Shown: positions 51,998-61,214, counted from the stretch's first letter. The stretch: 64,000 nucleotides of DNA from Cellulomonas endophytica (GCF_004123805.1 NZ_RWJX01000005.1:1-64000); one strand, 5' to 3'. Translations and numbers: made by a program. The notes: generated by a model not told the origin, from the sequence alone.

Positions 51998-52366
51998 TCA
52001 GTCCTGCGGCCGGACCAGGCAGAACGGGTGGCCGGCGGGGTCGAGGTAGACGCGGAAGGTCGGCGTCGTCGAGCCGGTCGCCGTCGCACCGATGGCCAGC
52101 ACCGCGGCCTCGCCGGCGTCCAGGTCCGCCACCTTCACGTCGAGGTGGACCTGCTGCGGCACGTCCTGGCCCGGCCACGCCGGTGGCCGGTACCCGTCGA
52201 CCCGCTGGAAGGTAAGCAGGGGCCGGTGACCCTCGACCGGGGGCACCACCTCGGCCCAGTCCTCGCCGAAGCGCACGATCTCGCCGCCGACGAGCTCGGC
52301 GTAGAAGCGGGCCAGGGCGCGCGGGTCGGGGCAGTCGAGCACCACACCCTCGAGGGAGCCGATCAC
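51998..52366 (-). CDS. VOC family (glyoxalase-like) protein
   Basis: A 122-residue protein with two beta-alpha-beta-beta-beta modules of the vicinal-oxygen-chelate fold: LEGVVLDCPDPRALARFYAELVGGE, LLTFQRVDGYRPPAWPGQDVPQQVHLDVKVADLD and TFRVYLDPAGHPFCLV. This subgroup is common in actinobacteria. Some members are metal enzymes and others bind antibiotics such as bleomycin, so function is open. GTG 52366 is taken as start since IGSLEGVVLDC is the normal N-terminus. Confidence 0.82.
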   Translation of the reverse strand: MIGSLEGVVLDCPDPRALARFYAELVGGEIVRFGEDWAEVVPPVEGHRPLLTFQRVDGYRPPAWPGQDVPQQVHLDVKVADLDAGEAAVLAIGATATGSTTPTFRVYLDPAGHPFCLVRPQD

Positions 52367-52459
52367 GGGCCCCAGGCTAGGACGCCGGCGGCGACGACGA
52401 CAGCAACGCCCCGCCCCGGTCGCCCCAGGACACCCGTTCCCCCATGCCACCCGTTCCCG

Positions 52460-52543
52460 GAAGGGATGCTGCAGCGGCGGGACGGCATCCCGTGCGCCGG
52501 GCCCGCTCGGCGGCGTGGCGCCCGGCCACGGCAGCATCCCTTC
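52460..52543. repeat. Long-range inverted repeat in the GH13-VOC gap
   Basis: Arms GAAGGGATGCTGC (52460-52472) and GCAGCATCCCTTC (52531-52543) are perfect 13-bp complements 58 bp apart. A third GCATCCC half-site is at 52485-52491. The 231-bp gap (52367-52597) has no gene. The structure lies 55 bp past the end of the alpha-glucosidase operon and may terminate it or act as a regulatory or small-RNA structure. Confidence 0.6.
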
Positions 52544-52597
52544 ACGGGGAGTGCCGGGGACGGGGCCCTCGCCCCTCCCCGGCCCCCGCCGGTCCCG

Positions 52598-54463
52598 TCA
52601 GCCGCGTCGGCGCAGGACGCGCGCCTCCCACGGGCGCAGGGCCAGCGCCCCGGCCGCGAGCGCCGCCTCCACGTCCGGGGACGGGTCCTCGTCGGGCCAG
52701 TAGGTCCCGCTGAGCTCCTCGGCCCCCGCCCACGCGGCGGCGTCGGGCACCGCGGCACGCGCCGGCCCGCCCGAGACGTTGCACACGACGAGCAGCGTCT
52801 CGTCGCCGAGCCGGCGCGTGAACGCGTAGACCGTCTCGTCGTCGGGCAGGAGCATCGTGAAGTCGCCGAGGGCGACGACCGCCCTCTCGTGCCGCAGCGC
52901 GATGAGCCGGCGGTGGTGGTGGAACACGGACCGCTCGTCCGCGCGGGCCGCCGCGGCGTTGACCGTGGTGTGGTTCGGGTTCACGGCGATCCAGGGCGTG
53001 CCGGTGGTGAAGCCGGCGTGCTCGGAGTCGTCCCACTGCACGGGGGTGCGGGCGTTGTCCCGGCCCATGGCGCGCAGCCCGGCCAGCACCTCGGCCTCGT
53101 CGGCCCCGGCCGCCAGCGCCTCCGCGTGGAAGTTCAGCGACTCGATGTCGCGGAAGTCCCCGATGCCGGCGAAGGGCGCGTTCGTCATCCCGAGCTCCTC
53201 GCCCTGGTAGACGTACGGCGTCCCCCGGTGCAGGTGGAGCAGGGTGGCCAGGCAGCAGGCCGAGCGGACGCGGTGCGCGTCGGAGTCGTCGCCGAAGCGG
53301 GACACCACCCGCGGCTGGTCGTGGTTGTCCCAGTAGAGGCTGTTCCAGCCGACCTCGGCCAGGCCCGCCTGCCAGCGCCCGAACGACGCCTTGAGGTCGG
53401 TGAGCCGCAGGGGCCGGACGTCGAACTTGCCGCCCGGGCCGTGGTCGAGCCCGACGTGCTCGAACTGGAAGACCATGTCGACCTCGGCACGCGCCGGGTC
53501 GGTGAACAGGCGCGCGTCCTCGACCGTCACGCCGGGCATCTCCCCCACCGTGAGGAGCTCGGCGTCCCGGCCGGCGAACACCTCGCGGTGCATCTCGGCG
53601 AGGAGCTCGTGGATGCGCGGCCCGCACGTGTACTCCGCGGACCCGTCGCCGAGCGGTCCCCCGGCGATCGGCGGCCCGTCCGCGAGCGACCCGTCGGCAC
53701 CGACGTGCTTGGAGATGAGGTTGATGACGTCCATGCGGAAGCCGTCGACCCCGCGGTCGAGCCACCACCGCATCATGTCGTAGACCGCCTCGCGGACCTC
53801 CGGGTTCTCCCAGTTGAGGTCCGGCTGCTTGCGGCTGAACAGGTGCAGGTAGTACTCGCCCGACGCCGGGTCGAGCTCCCATGCCGGGCCGGAGAAGAAC
53901 GAGCGCCAGTTCGTCGGCTCCGCCCCGGGGTCCCCCGGGGCCATGCCGTCGCGCGGCGGGCGCCACCAGTACCAGTCCCGCTTCGGGCTGTCCGGCGAGG
54001 ACGCGCTCTCCACGAACCACGCGTGCTCGTCGGAGGTGTGGTTGACGACGAGGTCCATGACGAGCTTCATGCCGCGCGCGTGCAGGTCGCCGATGAGCGC
54101 GTCGAGCTCGGCGAGGGTGCCGAACGCGGGGTCGACGTCGCGGTAGTCGCTGATGTCGTAGCCGTTGTCGTCCTGCGGCGTCCGGTACACCGGCGAGAGC
54201 CACACGACGTCGACGCCGAGCGCCTCGAGGTGGTCCAGGTGCGCGCGGATGCCGCCGAGGTCGCCCAGGCCGTCGCCGTCGGAGTCGGCGAAGGACCGTG
54301 GGTAGACCTGGTACACCGTGGCGCGGGTCCACCAGGCGGGGGCGCTGCCGGCCCCGCCCGAGCCCCCCGCCGCGGCGGCGCCCGCCGCGACGGGGGTGCT
54401 GCCGCTCGTCGTGCTCGTGGTGCTCGTCGTGCTCGTCGTGCTCGGGGTCACGGGCGTCCTCAC
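52598..54463 (-). CDS. GH13 alpha-glucosidase / oligo-1,6-glucosidase
   Basis: A 621-residue GH13 exo-glucosidase. It has WWTRATVYQVYPRSFADSDGDGLGDL and VVWLSPVYRTPQDDNGYDIS, nucleophile Asp245 in GFRMDVINLISKH, acid/base Glu308 in LTVGEMPGV, Asp382 in WDNHDQPR, and the beta C-domain. The ISKH and DGFRMD context is typical of enzymes cleaving alpha-1,6- or alpha-1,4-linked glucose in isomaltose, trehalulose or sucrose. About 40 Ser/Thr/Ala/Gly residues precede the barrel, encoded by a slippage-prone ACGAGC-type repeat near 54405-54450. GTG 54463 overlaps the permease stop by 4 bp. It is the last gene of the raffinose-type operon. Confidence 0.9.
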   Translation of the reverse strand: MRTPVTPSTTSTTSTTSTTSGSTPVAAGAAAAGGSGGAGSAPAWWTRATVYQVYPRSFADSDGDGLGDLGGIRAHLDHLEALGVDVVWLSPVYRTPQDDNGYDISDYRDVDPAFGTLAELDALIGDLHARGMKLVMDLVVNHTSDEHAWFVESASSPDSPKRDWYWWRPPRDGMAPGDPGAEPTNWRSFFSGPAWELDPASGEYYLHLFSRKQPDLNWENPEVREAVYDMMRWWLDRGVDGFRMDVINLISKHVGADGSLADGPPIAGGPLGDGSAEYTCGPRIHELLAEMHREVFAGRDAELLTVGEMPGVTVEDARLFTDPARAEVDMVFQFEHVGLDHGPGGKFDVRPLRLTDLKASFGRWQAGLAEVGWNSLYWDNHDQPRVVSRFGDDSDAHRVRSACCLATLLHLHRGTPYVYQGEELGMTNAPFAGIGDFRDIESLNFHAEALAAGADEAEVLAGLRAMGRDNARTPVQWDDSEHAGFTTGTPWIAVNPNHTTVNAAAARADERSVFHHHRRLIALRHERAVVALGDFTMLLPDDETVYAFTRRLGDETLLVVCNVSGGPARAAVPDAAAWAGAEELSGTYWPDEDPSPDVEAALAAGALALRPWEARVLRRRG

Positions 54464-55392
54464 TTCACGGACCCGCGCGTCACCCCGGAGATGACCCAGC
54501 GCTGCGCGACCGCGTAGACCACGAGCAGGGGGAGCATCGCCATGAGGTAGGACGCGAAGGCGACCGGGTAGTTCTGGCTGAACTGGCTCTGGAACACGTA
54601 CTGCTGCAGGGGCAGCGTCGCCGCCCCCGGGTCGGAGACGATCACGAGCGGGAGCAGGAAGTCGTTCCACGCCCACACGCAGGTGATGATGCCGACGGTG
54701 GCGTTCATGGGCGACAGCAGCGGGAAGATGATCCGCCAGAAGACCGTCCAGGTGGACGCCCCGTCCATGCGCGCGGCCTCCTCCAGCTCGATGGGGATCG
54801 AGCGGATGTAGGCGACGTAGACGAAGACGTTGAAGCTCAGCCCGTAGACCGTGTACAGCAGGATGAGGCCGACCTGGTTGTCCAGGCCGAGGATCGCCGT
54901 CTGCTTCGCGATGGGCAGCATGAGGATCGGGAAGGGCACGAACAGCGCCGAGATGAAGTAGAAGAACAGCGCCTTGTAGCCCCGCCGGTGCATGTTCCGG
55001 GAGATGGCGTAGGCGACCATGGAGTTCGTCAGCAGCGTCAGGACGAGGGTGCCCGCGGTGATGACGGCCGAGTTCAGCGCCGCCCGCGGGAAGTCCGTCA
55101 GCCGCCACGCGTCGGAGAAGTTGGCCCAGCGGATCTCCGTCGGCAGGCCGAAGCCCGTGCCGCCGAGCTGCGCGGGCGTCTTCAGGGCCGTGACCACCGC
55201 GAAGTACAGCGGCACGAACACGGTGAGCGCGAGCACGACGAGGAGCGCCGTGAGCCACGGGTTCGCGGGGCCGGCGTCCTCGCCCTCGCGGGGGCGGCGG
55301 CGCAGCAGGGAGCGGCGCGGCCCGTCGGTGCCCTCGGGCGGCAGCCCGGCGCCGGGACGGGGTCCTGCCCCGCCGATGGTCTGGGTGCTCAT
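54460..55392 (-). CDS. CUT1 sugar ABC transporter permease (MalG type)
   Basis: A 310-residue permease with six spans. It has an N-terminal basic head, LTALLVVLALTVFVPLYFAVVTALKTPAQL, then LFVPFPILMLPIAKQ, the EAA loop IPIELEEAARMDGASTWTVFWRIIFPLL and WAWNDFLLPLVI. The MalG-type ending RWVISGVTRGSVK is intact. It pairs with the MalF-type subunit to import di- or trisaccharides. ATG 55392 overlaps the upstream gene by 4 bp. No MsmK/UgpC-type ATPase is encoded nearby, so a shared ATPase elsewhere is expected. Confidence 0.92.
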   Translation of the reverse strand: MSTQTIGGAGPRPGAGLPPEGTDGPRRSLLRRRPREGEDAGPANPWLTALLVVLALTVFVPLYFAVVTALKTPAQLGGTGFGLPTEIRWANFSDAWRLTDFPRAALNSAVITAGTLVLTLLTNSMVAYAISRNMHRRGYKALFFYFISALFVPFPILMLPIAKQTAILGLDNQVGLILLYTVYGLSFNVFVYVAYIRSIPIELEEAARMDGASTWTVFWRIIFPLLSPMNATVGIITCVWAWNDFLLPLVIVSDPGAATLPLQQYVFQSQFSQNYPVAFASYLMAMLPLLVVYAVAQRWVISGVTRGSVK

Positions 55393-56345
55393 GCCTGCTC
55401 CTCCCGGCCCTGCAGCACGCGCAGCTGGAACACGGCGAACGCGATGATGACGATCATGAAGAGGACGGCGTTGGCCAGCTGGTAGCCGTACTCGCCGCCC
55501 TGGAAGCCGCCGCGGTAGATGAGCACGCCGACGGACTCCGTCGCGGTGCCCGGCCCGCCGGCCGTGAGGGCGAAGATGTGGTCGAAGACCTGCAGGAAGC
55601 CCTTGAGCGAGAGCACCATGTTGATGGTGAAGAACCCGAAGATCATCGGGAACGTGATGGACCGGAACCGCCGGGCGGCGCTGGCGCCGTCGAGCGAGGC
55701 GGCCTCGTAGAGCTCGGCCGGCACCGTCTGCAGGCCCGCGAGGTAGAGCACGATGCTGAAGGCCGTGCTCTGCCAGACGGCGAGGACGACGATCGCCACC
55801 CACGCCCAGCTCTCGTCCGCGAGGATCGAGGTGGTGAGGGCCTCGACGCCGAGCGCCTCCGCCATCGCCGGGATGGAGAACGTGAACAGGTACTGGAAGA
55901 CGTACCCGACGACGAGGATCGCCAGCACGTAGGGGATGAAGTAGACCGCGCGCAGCGTGGTGCGGAACTTGATCTTCCCGTTGAGCCCCACCGCGATCGC
56001 GAGGGCGAGGACGTTCGTGAGGATCGTCGCCACGACCGCGAACTGCGCCGTGAACAGGTAGGCGTGACCGATGCGCGGGTCCGTGAACAGGGCGGTGTAG
56101 TTCGACAGCCCCACGAAGCCCCACTCGCCGTAGCCGGGCGAGTCGGTGAAGCTGAAGAAGACGCCCTGGAGCACCGGGAAGGTGTGGAAGGCGAAGAACA
56201 GGAGGAATGCCGGCAGCACCATCCACAGGTAGGCGCGCGAGCCGCGCCCCCGCGTCCCCCGGCCGGAGGGCGGCGCACCCGCCCCGCCGCGCGAGCGGTC
56301 GGGGGTCTGCCCCACCGCGGTCGACCCGCCTGTCGTCGTGCTCAT
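55389..56345 (-). CDS. CUT1 sugar ABC transporter permease (MalF type)
   Basis: A 318-residue permease with six spans: YLWMVLPAFLLFFAFHTFPVLQGVFFSFTDSPG, GLSNYTALFTDPRIGHAYLFT, YFIPYVLAILVVGYVFQYLF, and the EAA loop VPAELYEAASLDGASAARRFRSITFPMI. It closes with LRVLQGREEQA. It is the partner of the MalG-type subunit. ATG 56345 overlaps the binding-protein stop by 4 bp. The 35-residue Gly/Arg-rich head is typical of actinobacterial MalF proteins. Confidence 0.92.
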   Translation of the reverse strand: MSTTTGGSTAVGQTPDRSRGGAGAPPSGRGTRGRGSRAYLWMVLPAFLLFFAFHTFPVLQGVFFSFTDSPGYGEWGFVGLSNYTALFTDPRIGHAYLFTAQFAVVATILTNVLALAIAVGLNGKIKFRTTLRAVYFIPYVLAILVVGYVFQYLFTFSIPAMAEALGVEALTTSILADESWAWVAIVVLAVWQSTAFSIVLYLAGLQTVPAELYEAASLDGASAARRFRSITFPMIFGFFTINMVLSLKGFLQVFDHIFALTAGGPGTATESVGVLIYRGGFQGGEYGYQLANAVLFMIVIIAFAVFQLRVLQGREEQA

Positions 56346-57625
56346 GACTGCACCGCCCCGAGTCCCCAGGTGCGTCGCTGCGCGACGCGGTCCCAGCTGC
56401 TGTCGAGCCCGTCGAGCGCCGCCTCGAGGTCGCCGTCCAGCAGGTACTGCTGGAGGACGTTCGGGAGCGGGATCGCGGGGATGAACTGGTGGTCCGTGAA
56501 GCCCTGGATCCGCCCGGAGTCGATGTACTCCTGGACGCCCTCCAGGGCGGGGTCGGGGTTGCTCGCGCCGGCGATCGCCGGGACGGCGACCTGGTCCTCC
56601 GAGTACTCCTGCACCACGTCGGGCTGGAGGAGGAACTCGACGAACCGCTGCGCCTCCTCCGGGTGCGGCGCGTCGGCACCGGTGGTGACGAGGACGTCCA
56701 CGCCCGACACGAGCGTGGTGCGCCCCGGGTCGTCCGTCGCCGGGAACGCGAAGGACCCGACGGTGAAGGCCGGCTCGAAGGAGCGGATCTGCGGCACGGC
56801 GTAGGAGCCGAGCAGGAGCATCGCCGACTCGCCCTCGGCGAAGGCACGGGTGCCGTCCTGGTAGCCGACGACGCCGGCGTTCGGCTGCGTGAACCCGTAC
56901 AGCGTCGCCAGCTTCTCCAGCGGCTGCCGCCAGCCCTCCGCGAAGGTCGTCTCCCCCGCGAACCGCTGCTCGAAGAAGTCCTCCGGCGCGTCCTGGGCGG
57001 TGAGCGGCGCGAGCGGGGACTGCGCGGTCCACGCGTCGCCGAGCATCCCGTAGAACGGGGTGATGCCGGCGGCCTGGAACGTCTCGGCGGCCGCGACGAG
57101 CTCCTCCCACGTGGTCGGCACCTCGACGCCCTGGGCCTCGAAGAGCTCCACGTTGTAGAGCACCCCGGAGGCGTTGGCGGCGAAGGGGATGCCGTTGACG
57201 GCGCCGGGCGTGCTCTGGCCGAGCGCCTGGACGACCTCGACGTACGCCGGGTTGATGCTCATCAGCAGCGGGTCCTCGGAGAAGTCCGTGAAGATCCCGG
57301 CCGAGGCGAGCTCGCCGAAGGTGCCGTTGCCGTTGAGCGTCAGCACGTCGGGGACGTCGTCCTTGACCAGCCGCGTCCGCAGCGCCGTCTCCGGGTCGGG
57401 GACGTTCTGCACGACGACGCGGATGTCGGGGTTCTCCGCCTCGAACTGCGCCGCCAGGTCCTCGAAGTAGGTGACGGCCTCGGACTTGAACTGGAAGAAC
57501 GTGATCTCGGTGCGGCCGCCGCCGGAGCCGGCGCAGCCGGCCAGGGCGACGAGCGCGGTCGCGAGGAGCGCACCGGCGGCGGCACGTCCTCGTCGTCGGG
57601 GTGGGCGGGTGGGTGGGCGGTTCAC
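56342..57625 (-). CDS. CUT1 sugar-binding lipoprotein (MsmE/RafE type)
   Basis: A 427-residue family-1 solute-binding lipoprotein. It has a signal peptide with Arg-rich head, LLATALVALAGC and lipobox Cys31. The mature part begins TEITFFQFKSEAVTYFEDLAAQFEAENPDIRV, with GIPFAANASGVLYNVELFEAQGVEVPTTWEEL and EGESAMLLLGSYAVPQI, all usual for extracellular sugar-binding proteins. Position between an alpha-galactosidase and MalFG permeases suggests raffinose, melibiose or stachyose as ligand. GTG 57625 has a strong GGAGG site and overlaps the alpha-galactosidase stop by 4 bp. Confidence 0.92.
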   Translation of the reverse strand: MNRPPTRPPRRRGRAAAGALLATALVALAGCAGSGGGRTEITFFQFKSEAVTYFEDLAAQFEAENPDIRVVVQNVPDPETALRTRLVKDDVPDVLTLNGNGTFGELASAGIFTDFSEDPLLMSINPAYVEVVQALGQSTPGAVNGIPFAANASGVLYNVELFEAQGVEVPTTWEELVAAAETFQAAGITPFYGMLGDAWTAQSPLAPLTAQDAPEDFFEQRFAGETTFAEGWRQPLEKLATLYGFTQPNAGVVGYQDGTRAFAEGESAMLLLGSYAVPQIRSFEPAFTVGSFAFPATDDPGRTTLVSGVDVLVTTGADAPHPEEAQRFVEFLLQPDVVQEYSEDQVAVPAIAGASNPDPALEGVQEYIDSGRIQGFTDHQFIPAIPLPNVLQQYLLDGDLEAALDGLDSSWDRVAQRRTWGLGAVQS

Positions 57626-59877
57626 GGTGCCTCCTCGGTGAGGACGGTGCTCGTGGTGAGGGCGGTGCTCGTGTCGTCGTCGACGCGGGTGACGTGCAGC
57701 AGGACCTGCTGCTCGGGGTGCAGGCCGGGGGCCTGGACCCCGGCGGAGGCCAGGAGGGCGCCGGGGAGGGTGACCCCGGTCGACCACCACGGCGGCGTGG
57801 TCATGGCGCTGGAGGTGCGTCCCCCCAGCGTGGTGCCGGGGGCCAGCGGCTGCACCCGGTAGCGGGCCGCCGGGTCCAGACCCGGGAGGCGGAAGGCCCC
57901 GGGCGGGGCCATGACGCTCGTCGTCAGCGCGACGAGGGCGTACACCGCCTCGCTGCCGTCCGGCGCGACGACCCCTCGCACGGCGTGGGCGCCGTCGGGC
58001 CGCTCGTCGTGCACGACCGTGCCGGTGTGCAGGAGCGCCCGGTGCCGCCGGTGCGCGGCGACCCACTCCCGGAGCCGGTCGAGCTCCTCCGGGGTCGCCG
58101 TCGTGATGTCCCACTCGATGCCGAGGTGGGAGAAGAACGCCGTGCCGGCGCGGAAGTCCAGCGCGTGCGCCCGGCCGGTCGTGTGGGACACGGGCGAGGC
58201 GATGTGCGAGCCCAGGAGCTCCGGCGGCAGCAGGAGGGAGGTGTACGCCTCGATCTGCTGGCGCTCGAGCGGGTCGATGCAGTCCGACGTCCAGACCCGG
58301 TCCGTCAGCGCGAGGATGCCGAGGTCGGCCCGGCCCCCGCCGCCGGAGCACGACTCGATCTCCAGCCCCGGGTGGGCCGCCTTGATCTCGGCCAGGAGCC
58401 GCAGGGCGGCGAGGGTCTGCTCGTGGACGGCCGGACGTCCCGAGGAGCGGTGGCCGGCCTCGACGAGGTCGCGGTTGTGGTCCCACTTCACGTAGTCGAT
58501 CTCGTAGGCGCCCAGGACCGCGAGCATCTGGTCGCGGACGTGGGCGTAGGCCCCGGGGTGCGCCAGGTTCAGCACCTGCTGGTTCCGGCTCGGCACCGGC
58601 AGGCGCTCCCCCGGCGCGAGGATCCACTCGGGGTGCGCGCGGGCCACGTCGGAGTCGGGGTTGACCATCTCGGGCTCGAACCACAGCCCGAACTGCATCC
58701 CGAGGCCGTGGACGTGGTCGACGATCGGGCCGAGGCCGTCGGGCCAGACCTCGTCGGACACGACCCAGTCCCCCAGGCCGGAGGTGTCGTCGCGCCGGGA
58801 GCCGAACCACCCGTCGTCGAGGACGTACCGCTCCACGCCGACCGACGCCGCGAGGTCGGCCAGGGCCTTCAGGCGCGGCAGGTCGTGGTCGAAGTACACG
58901 GCCTCCCACACGTTGACGAGCACGGGTCGCGCGGCGCGGGGGTGCTCGGGGCGGGCGCGCAGGAACCGGTGGAAGCGGCTCGCGAGGTCGTCGAGGCCGT
59001 CGCCGAGCGAGCCGTACACCCACGGGCCCTCGTAGCGCTCGTCCTGGGCCAGGCGCACCTCGCCGGCGAGGAGCAGCTCCCCGCCCCCGAGCAGGCTCAC
59101 CGCGGTGTTGTTCCGCTCCGCGTAGGTGCGGGTGTTGCCCGGCCACGCGACGTGGACCGCGCGCACCTCGCCGCCCCGCCAGCCGAAGCCCTTCCGCCCC
59201 GCGGCGACGAGCAGGCTCGCGTCGTGGCCGCGCCCGCGCCGCGTCTCGCGCAGGTGCGTGCCGAGGGTGAAGGCGTGGCGCTGGGGCGTGCGCTCGCGCA
59301 GGTGCCGGCCCGTGAGGTCGAGGACCTCGTCGGCCTCGAGCGGCACCGGCAGGTTCACCTCGAGCGAGGCGAGGTCGAACACGCCGGCACCCGTGCTCGT
59401 CACCGCGGCGCGCAGGCGGACCAGGCCCGAGACCAGCATCTCGACGACGAGCTCGAGCGCCAGGCCGGCGACGTCGTCGGCGGCGGCCACCCGCACCCGG
59501 TGCGCCACGACGGGGTCGGCGGCGGGCCTCTCGTGCTCGACCCCGCCGACGGCGAACCGCGTGGAGAAGTCGCGGCCGTCGCGGTGGCCCGTGAGCCCGG
59601 GCGTCCCCATCCAGCCGGCGGACTGCTCGGCGACGAGCGAGAGCGGCACGACGACGTCGACCTGCGCCGACGCGGTGCCGGGGGTGAGGGCCAGCCGCAG
59701 GGCGGCGACGTCCTCGGCCGTCAGCGGGCCGGGGTCCGGACCCCAGTGCAGGACGCGGGGCAACCGGTCGCCGGAGACGTCGAGCACGAGCGCCACGCCG
59801 GCCGCGCGGAGCTGGAGCGCGTCGCCGGCGTCGGGCGGGGCCGTCGCGGGCGCGGCGGTCGGGGCAGGGGTGGTCAC
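57622..59877 (-). CDS. GH36 alpha-galactosidase (raffinose-type operon)
   Basis: A 751-residue cytoplasmic alpha-galactosidase. It has VNVWEAVYFDHDLPRLKALADLA, RYVLDDGWFGSRRDD and GLWFEPEMVNPDSDVARAHPEW, nucleophile Asp466 in YVKWDHNRDLVEAG, the cluster IESCSGGGGRADLGIL and acid/base Asp532 in WTSDCIDPLERQ. The SDCIDPLERQ form is the classical one for bacterial GH36 acting on melibiose and raffinose, and differs from SDSNDAVERQ in the copy at 39448. GTG 59877 follows AAGGAGT, the best ribosome site, so 16 upstream in-frame residues are excluded. It is the first gene of the operon and is divergent from a ROK gene. Confidence 0.93.
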   Translation of the reverse strand: MTTPAPTAAPATAPPDAGDALQLRAAGVALVLDVSGDRLPRVLHWGPDPGPLTAEDVAALRLALTPGTASAQVDVVVPLSLVAEQSAGWMGTPGLTGHRDGRDFSTRFAVGGVEHERPAADPVVAHRVRVAAADDVAGLALELVVEMLVSGLVRLRAAVTSTGAGVFDLASLEVNLPVPLEADEVLDLTGRHLRERTPQRHAFTLGTHLRETRRGRGHDASLLVAAGRKGFGWRGGEVRAVHVAWPGNTRTYAERNNTAVSLLGGGELLLAGEVRLAQDERYEGPWVYGSLGDGLDDLASRFHRFLRARPEHPRAARPVLVNVWEAVYFDHDLPRLKALADLAASVGVERYVLDDGWFGSRRDDTSGLGDWVVSDEVWPDGLGPIVDHVHGLGMQFGLWFEPEMVNPDSDVARAHPEWILAPGERLPVPSRNQQVLNLAHPGAYAHVRDQMLAVLGAYEIDYVKWDHNRDLVEAGHRSSGRPAVHEQTLAALRLLAEIKAAHPGLEIESCSGGGGRADLGILALTDRVWTSDCIDPLERQQIEAYTSLLLPPELLGSHIASPVSHTTGRAHALDFRAGTAFFSHLGIEWDITTATPEELDRLREWVAAHRRHRALLHTGTVVHDERPDGAHAVRGVVAPDGSEAVYALVALTTSVMAPPGAFRLPGLDPAARYRVQPLAPGTTLGGRTSSAMTTPPWWSTGVTLPGALLASAGVQAPGLHPEQQVLLHVTRVDDDTSTALTTSTVLTEEAP

Positions 59878-59938
59878 CGGTGGACTCCTTCGTCGGGGCG
59901 GCGGGCGGTGGTCGACGATGGACACCGCGGGGCGACGG

Positions 59939-59963
59939 CTTTAGTTTTGCGCTGCAAGGAAAG
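59939..59963. promoter_or_regulatory. ROK operator candidate (GH36/CUT1 operon and rok3)
   Basis: An AT-rich 25-bp imperfect palindrome with outer arms CTTTnnTT and AAnnAAAG. It shares 13 of 25 aligned bases with the element at 37990-38014. It lies 62 bp before the GH36 start and 90 bp before the ROK start, where it could control both promoters. Confidence 0.6.
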
Positions 59964-60052
59964 AACGTCAAGACGGGTGACGGGCGTCACGAGCAGCCCG
60001 CGCCGCGGCGGCTCCGCCGGGAGCGGCCCTACCGAGGCGGAAGGAAGTGCGC

Positions 60053-61214
60053 GTGGCGACGACGTGGTCCCCGCTCGACGGGTCGGCCCAGGCCGTCGCC
60101 CTCGAGGTGCTCCTGCACGGCCCGCTCGGACGGGTGGAGCTCGCGCGCCGCACCGGCCTGTCCCAGGCCAGCCTCACGCGGCTGACCAAGCCGCTGCTCG
60201 CGAGCGGCCTGCTCGTCGAGGTCGACCCCGCGACCCTGCCCGCCTCCGCCGGCGCCCGCGGCCGCCCGGTCCAGCCGCTCGACGTCGCCGCCGACGCCCA
60301 CCGCTTCGTCGGCGTCAACGTCACCGGGGACAGCGCGCACGCCGTCCTCACCGACCTGCGGGCGACGGTCCTCGCCTCCCGCTCCCGCCCGCTGCCCGCG
60401 ACCGACCCGGACGCCGTCGTCGCGACCGTCGCGGTCCTCGTCGACGAGCTGTCGGCCGGTGCCGGCGGGCGCCCCGTCGACGGGGTGGGGGTCAGCGTCG
60501 GCGGCAACGTCCGCGACGGCGCGGTGGTGACGCGCGCCCCCTTCTCACTGGGCCGACGTGCCGCTGCGGGACGCCCTCGCGGCGCGCACGGGGCTGCCCG
60601 TCGTCGTGCACAACGACCTCGTCGCACGCACGGAGGCCGAGCGCTGGTTCGGCGCCGGGCGCGAGCACGACACCTTCGCCCTCGTGACGATCGGCGCGGG
60701 CGTCGGCATGGGGCTCGTGGTGCACGGGCGCCTCGTCACGAGTCCCGACTCCGGCCTCGGGCTCGTCGGGCACCACCCCCTCGACGCCGCCGGCCCCCGC
60801 TGCTCCGAGGGCCACCGCGGGTGCGCCTCCGCGCTGCTGTCCCTGTGGGGCGTGCAGGGCCAGGTGTCCGCCGCCGTGGGGCGCTGGGTCGGCTACGACG
60901 AGGCGCTGGACCTCGCGGCGGCCGGTGCTCCGGGCGCGACCGAGGCCGTCCGCGACGCGGGCCGCGCGCTGGGGCTGCTGGTGGCGACGGTCGCCAACCT
61001 CACCCTGGCCCGGACGGTCGTGCTCGGTGGCGAGGGCGTGCGGCTCGCGGAGGTCGCCGCGGACGCCGTGGCGGCGGGGCTGGCCGAGCACCGCGACCCC
61101 GACGCCGCGCCCGTGCCGCTCGTCGTGCGCGGGCACGACCGGACGGAGTGGGCCCGCGGCGGCGCCGTCACGGCCATCCAGGCGCTGGTGACCGGCGGCG
61201 CGGCCGGCGCCTGA
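60053..61214 (+). pseudogene. ROK family regulator (rok3) with internal frameshift
   Basis: Two reading frames together make one ROK repressor. The first, from GTG 60053 (GGAAGGAA site), gives a winged helix-turn-helix (GRVELARRTGLSQASLTRLTKPLLASGLL) and the first part of the sensor, up to GAVVTRAPF at 60544. The second resumes one base later with HWADVPLRDALAARTG, then VVVHNDLVARTEAERWFG, VTIGAGVGMGLVVHG, GHHPLDAAGP, the zinc motif CSEGHRGCAS and VVLGGEGVRLAEVAAD. One base gained or two lost around 60545 explains the break. In the first frame translation runs into nonsense. If real, the DNA-binding half would survive without its sensor. A sequencing error is an equal possibility. An intact copy would regulate the divergent GH36/CUT1 operon. 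Confidence 0.75.

Noticed and set aside
54405-54450. Short direct repeats (ACGAGC-type units) as a possible CRISPR fragment
   Set aside because: The units are contiguous, lack unique spacers and encode the Ser/Thr-rich head of the GH13 enzyme.
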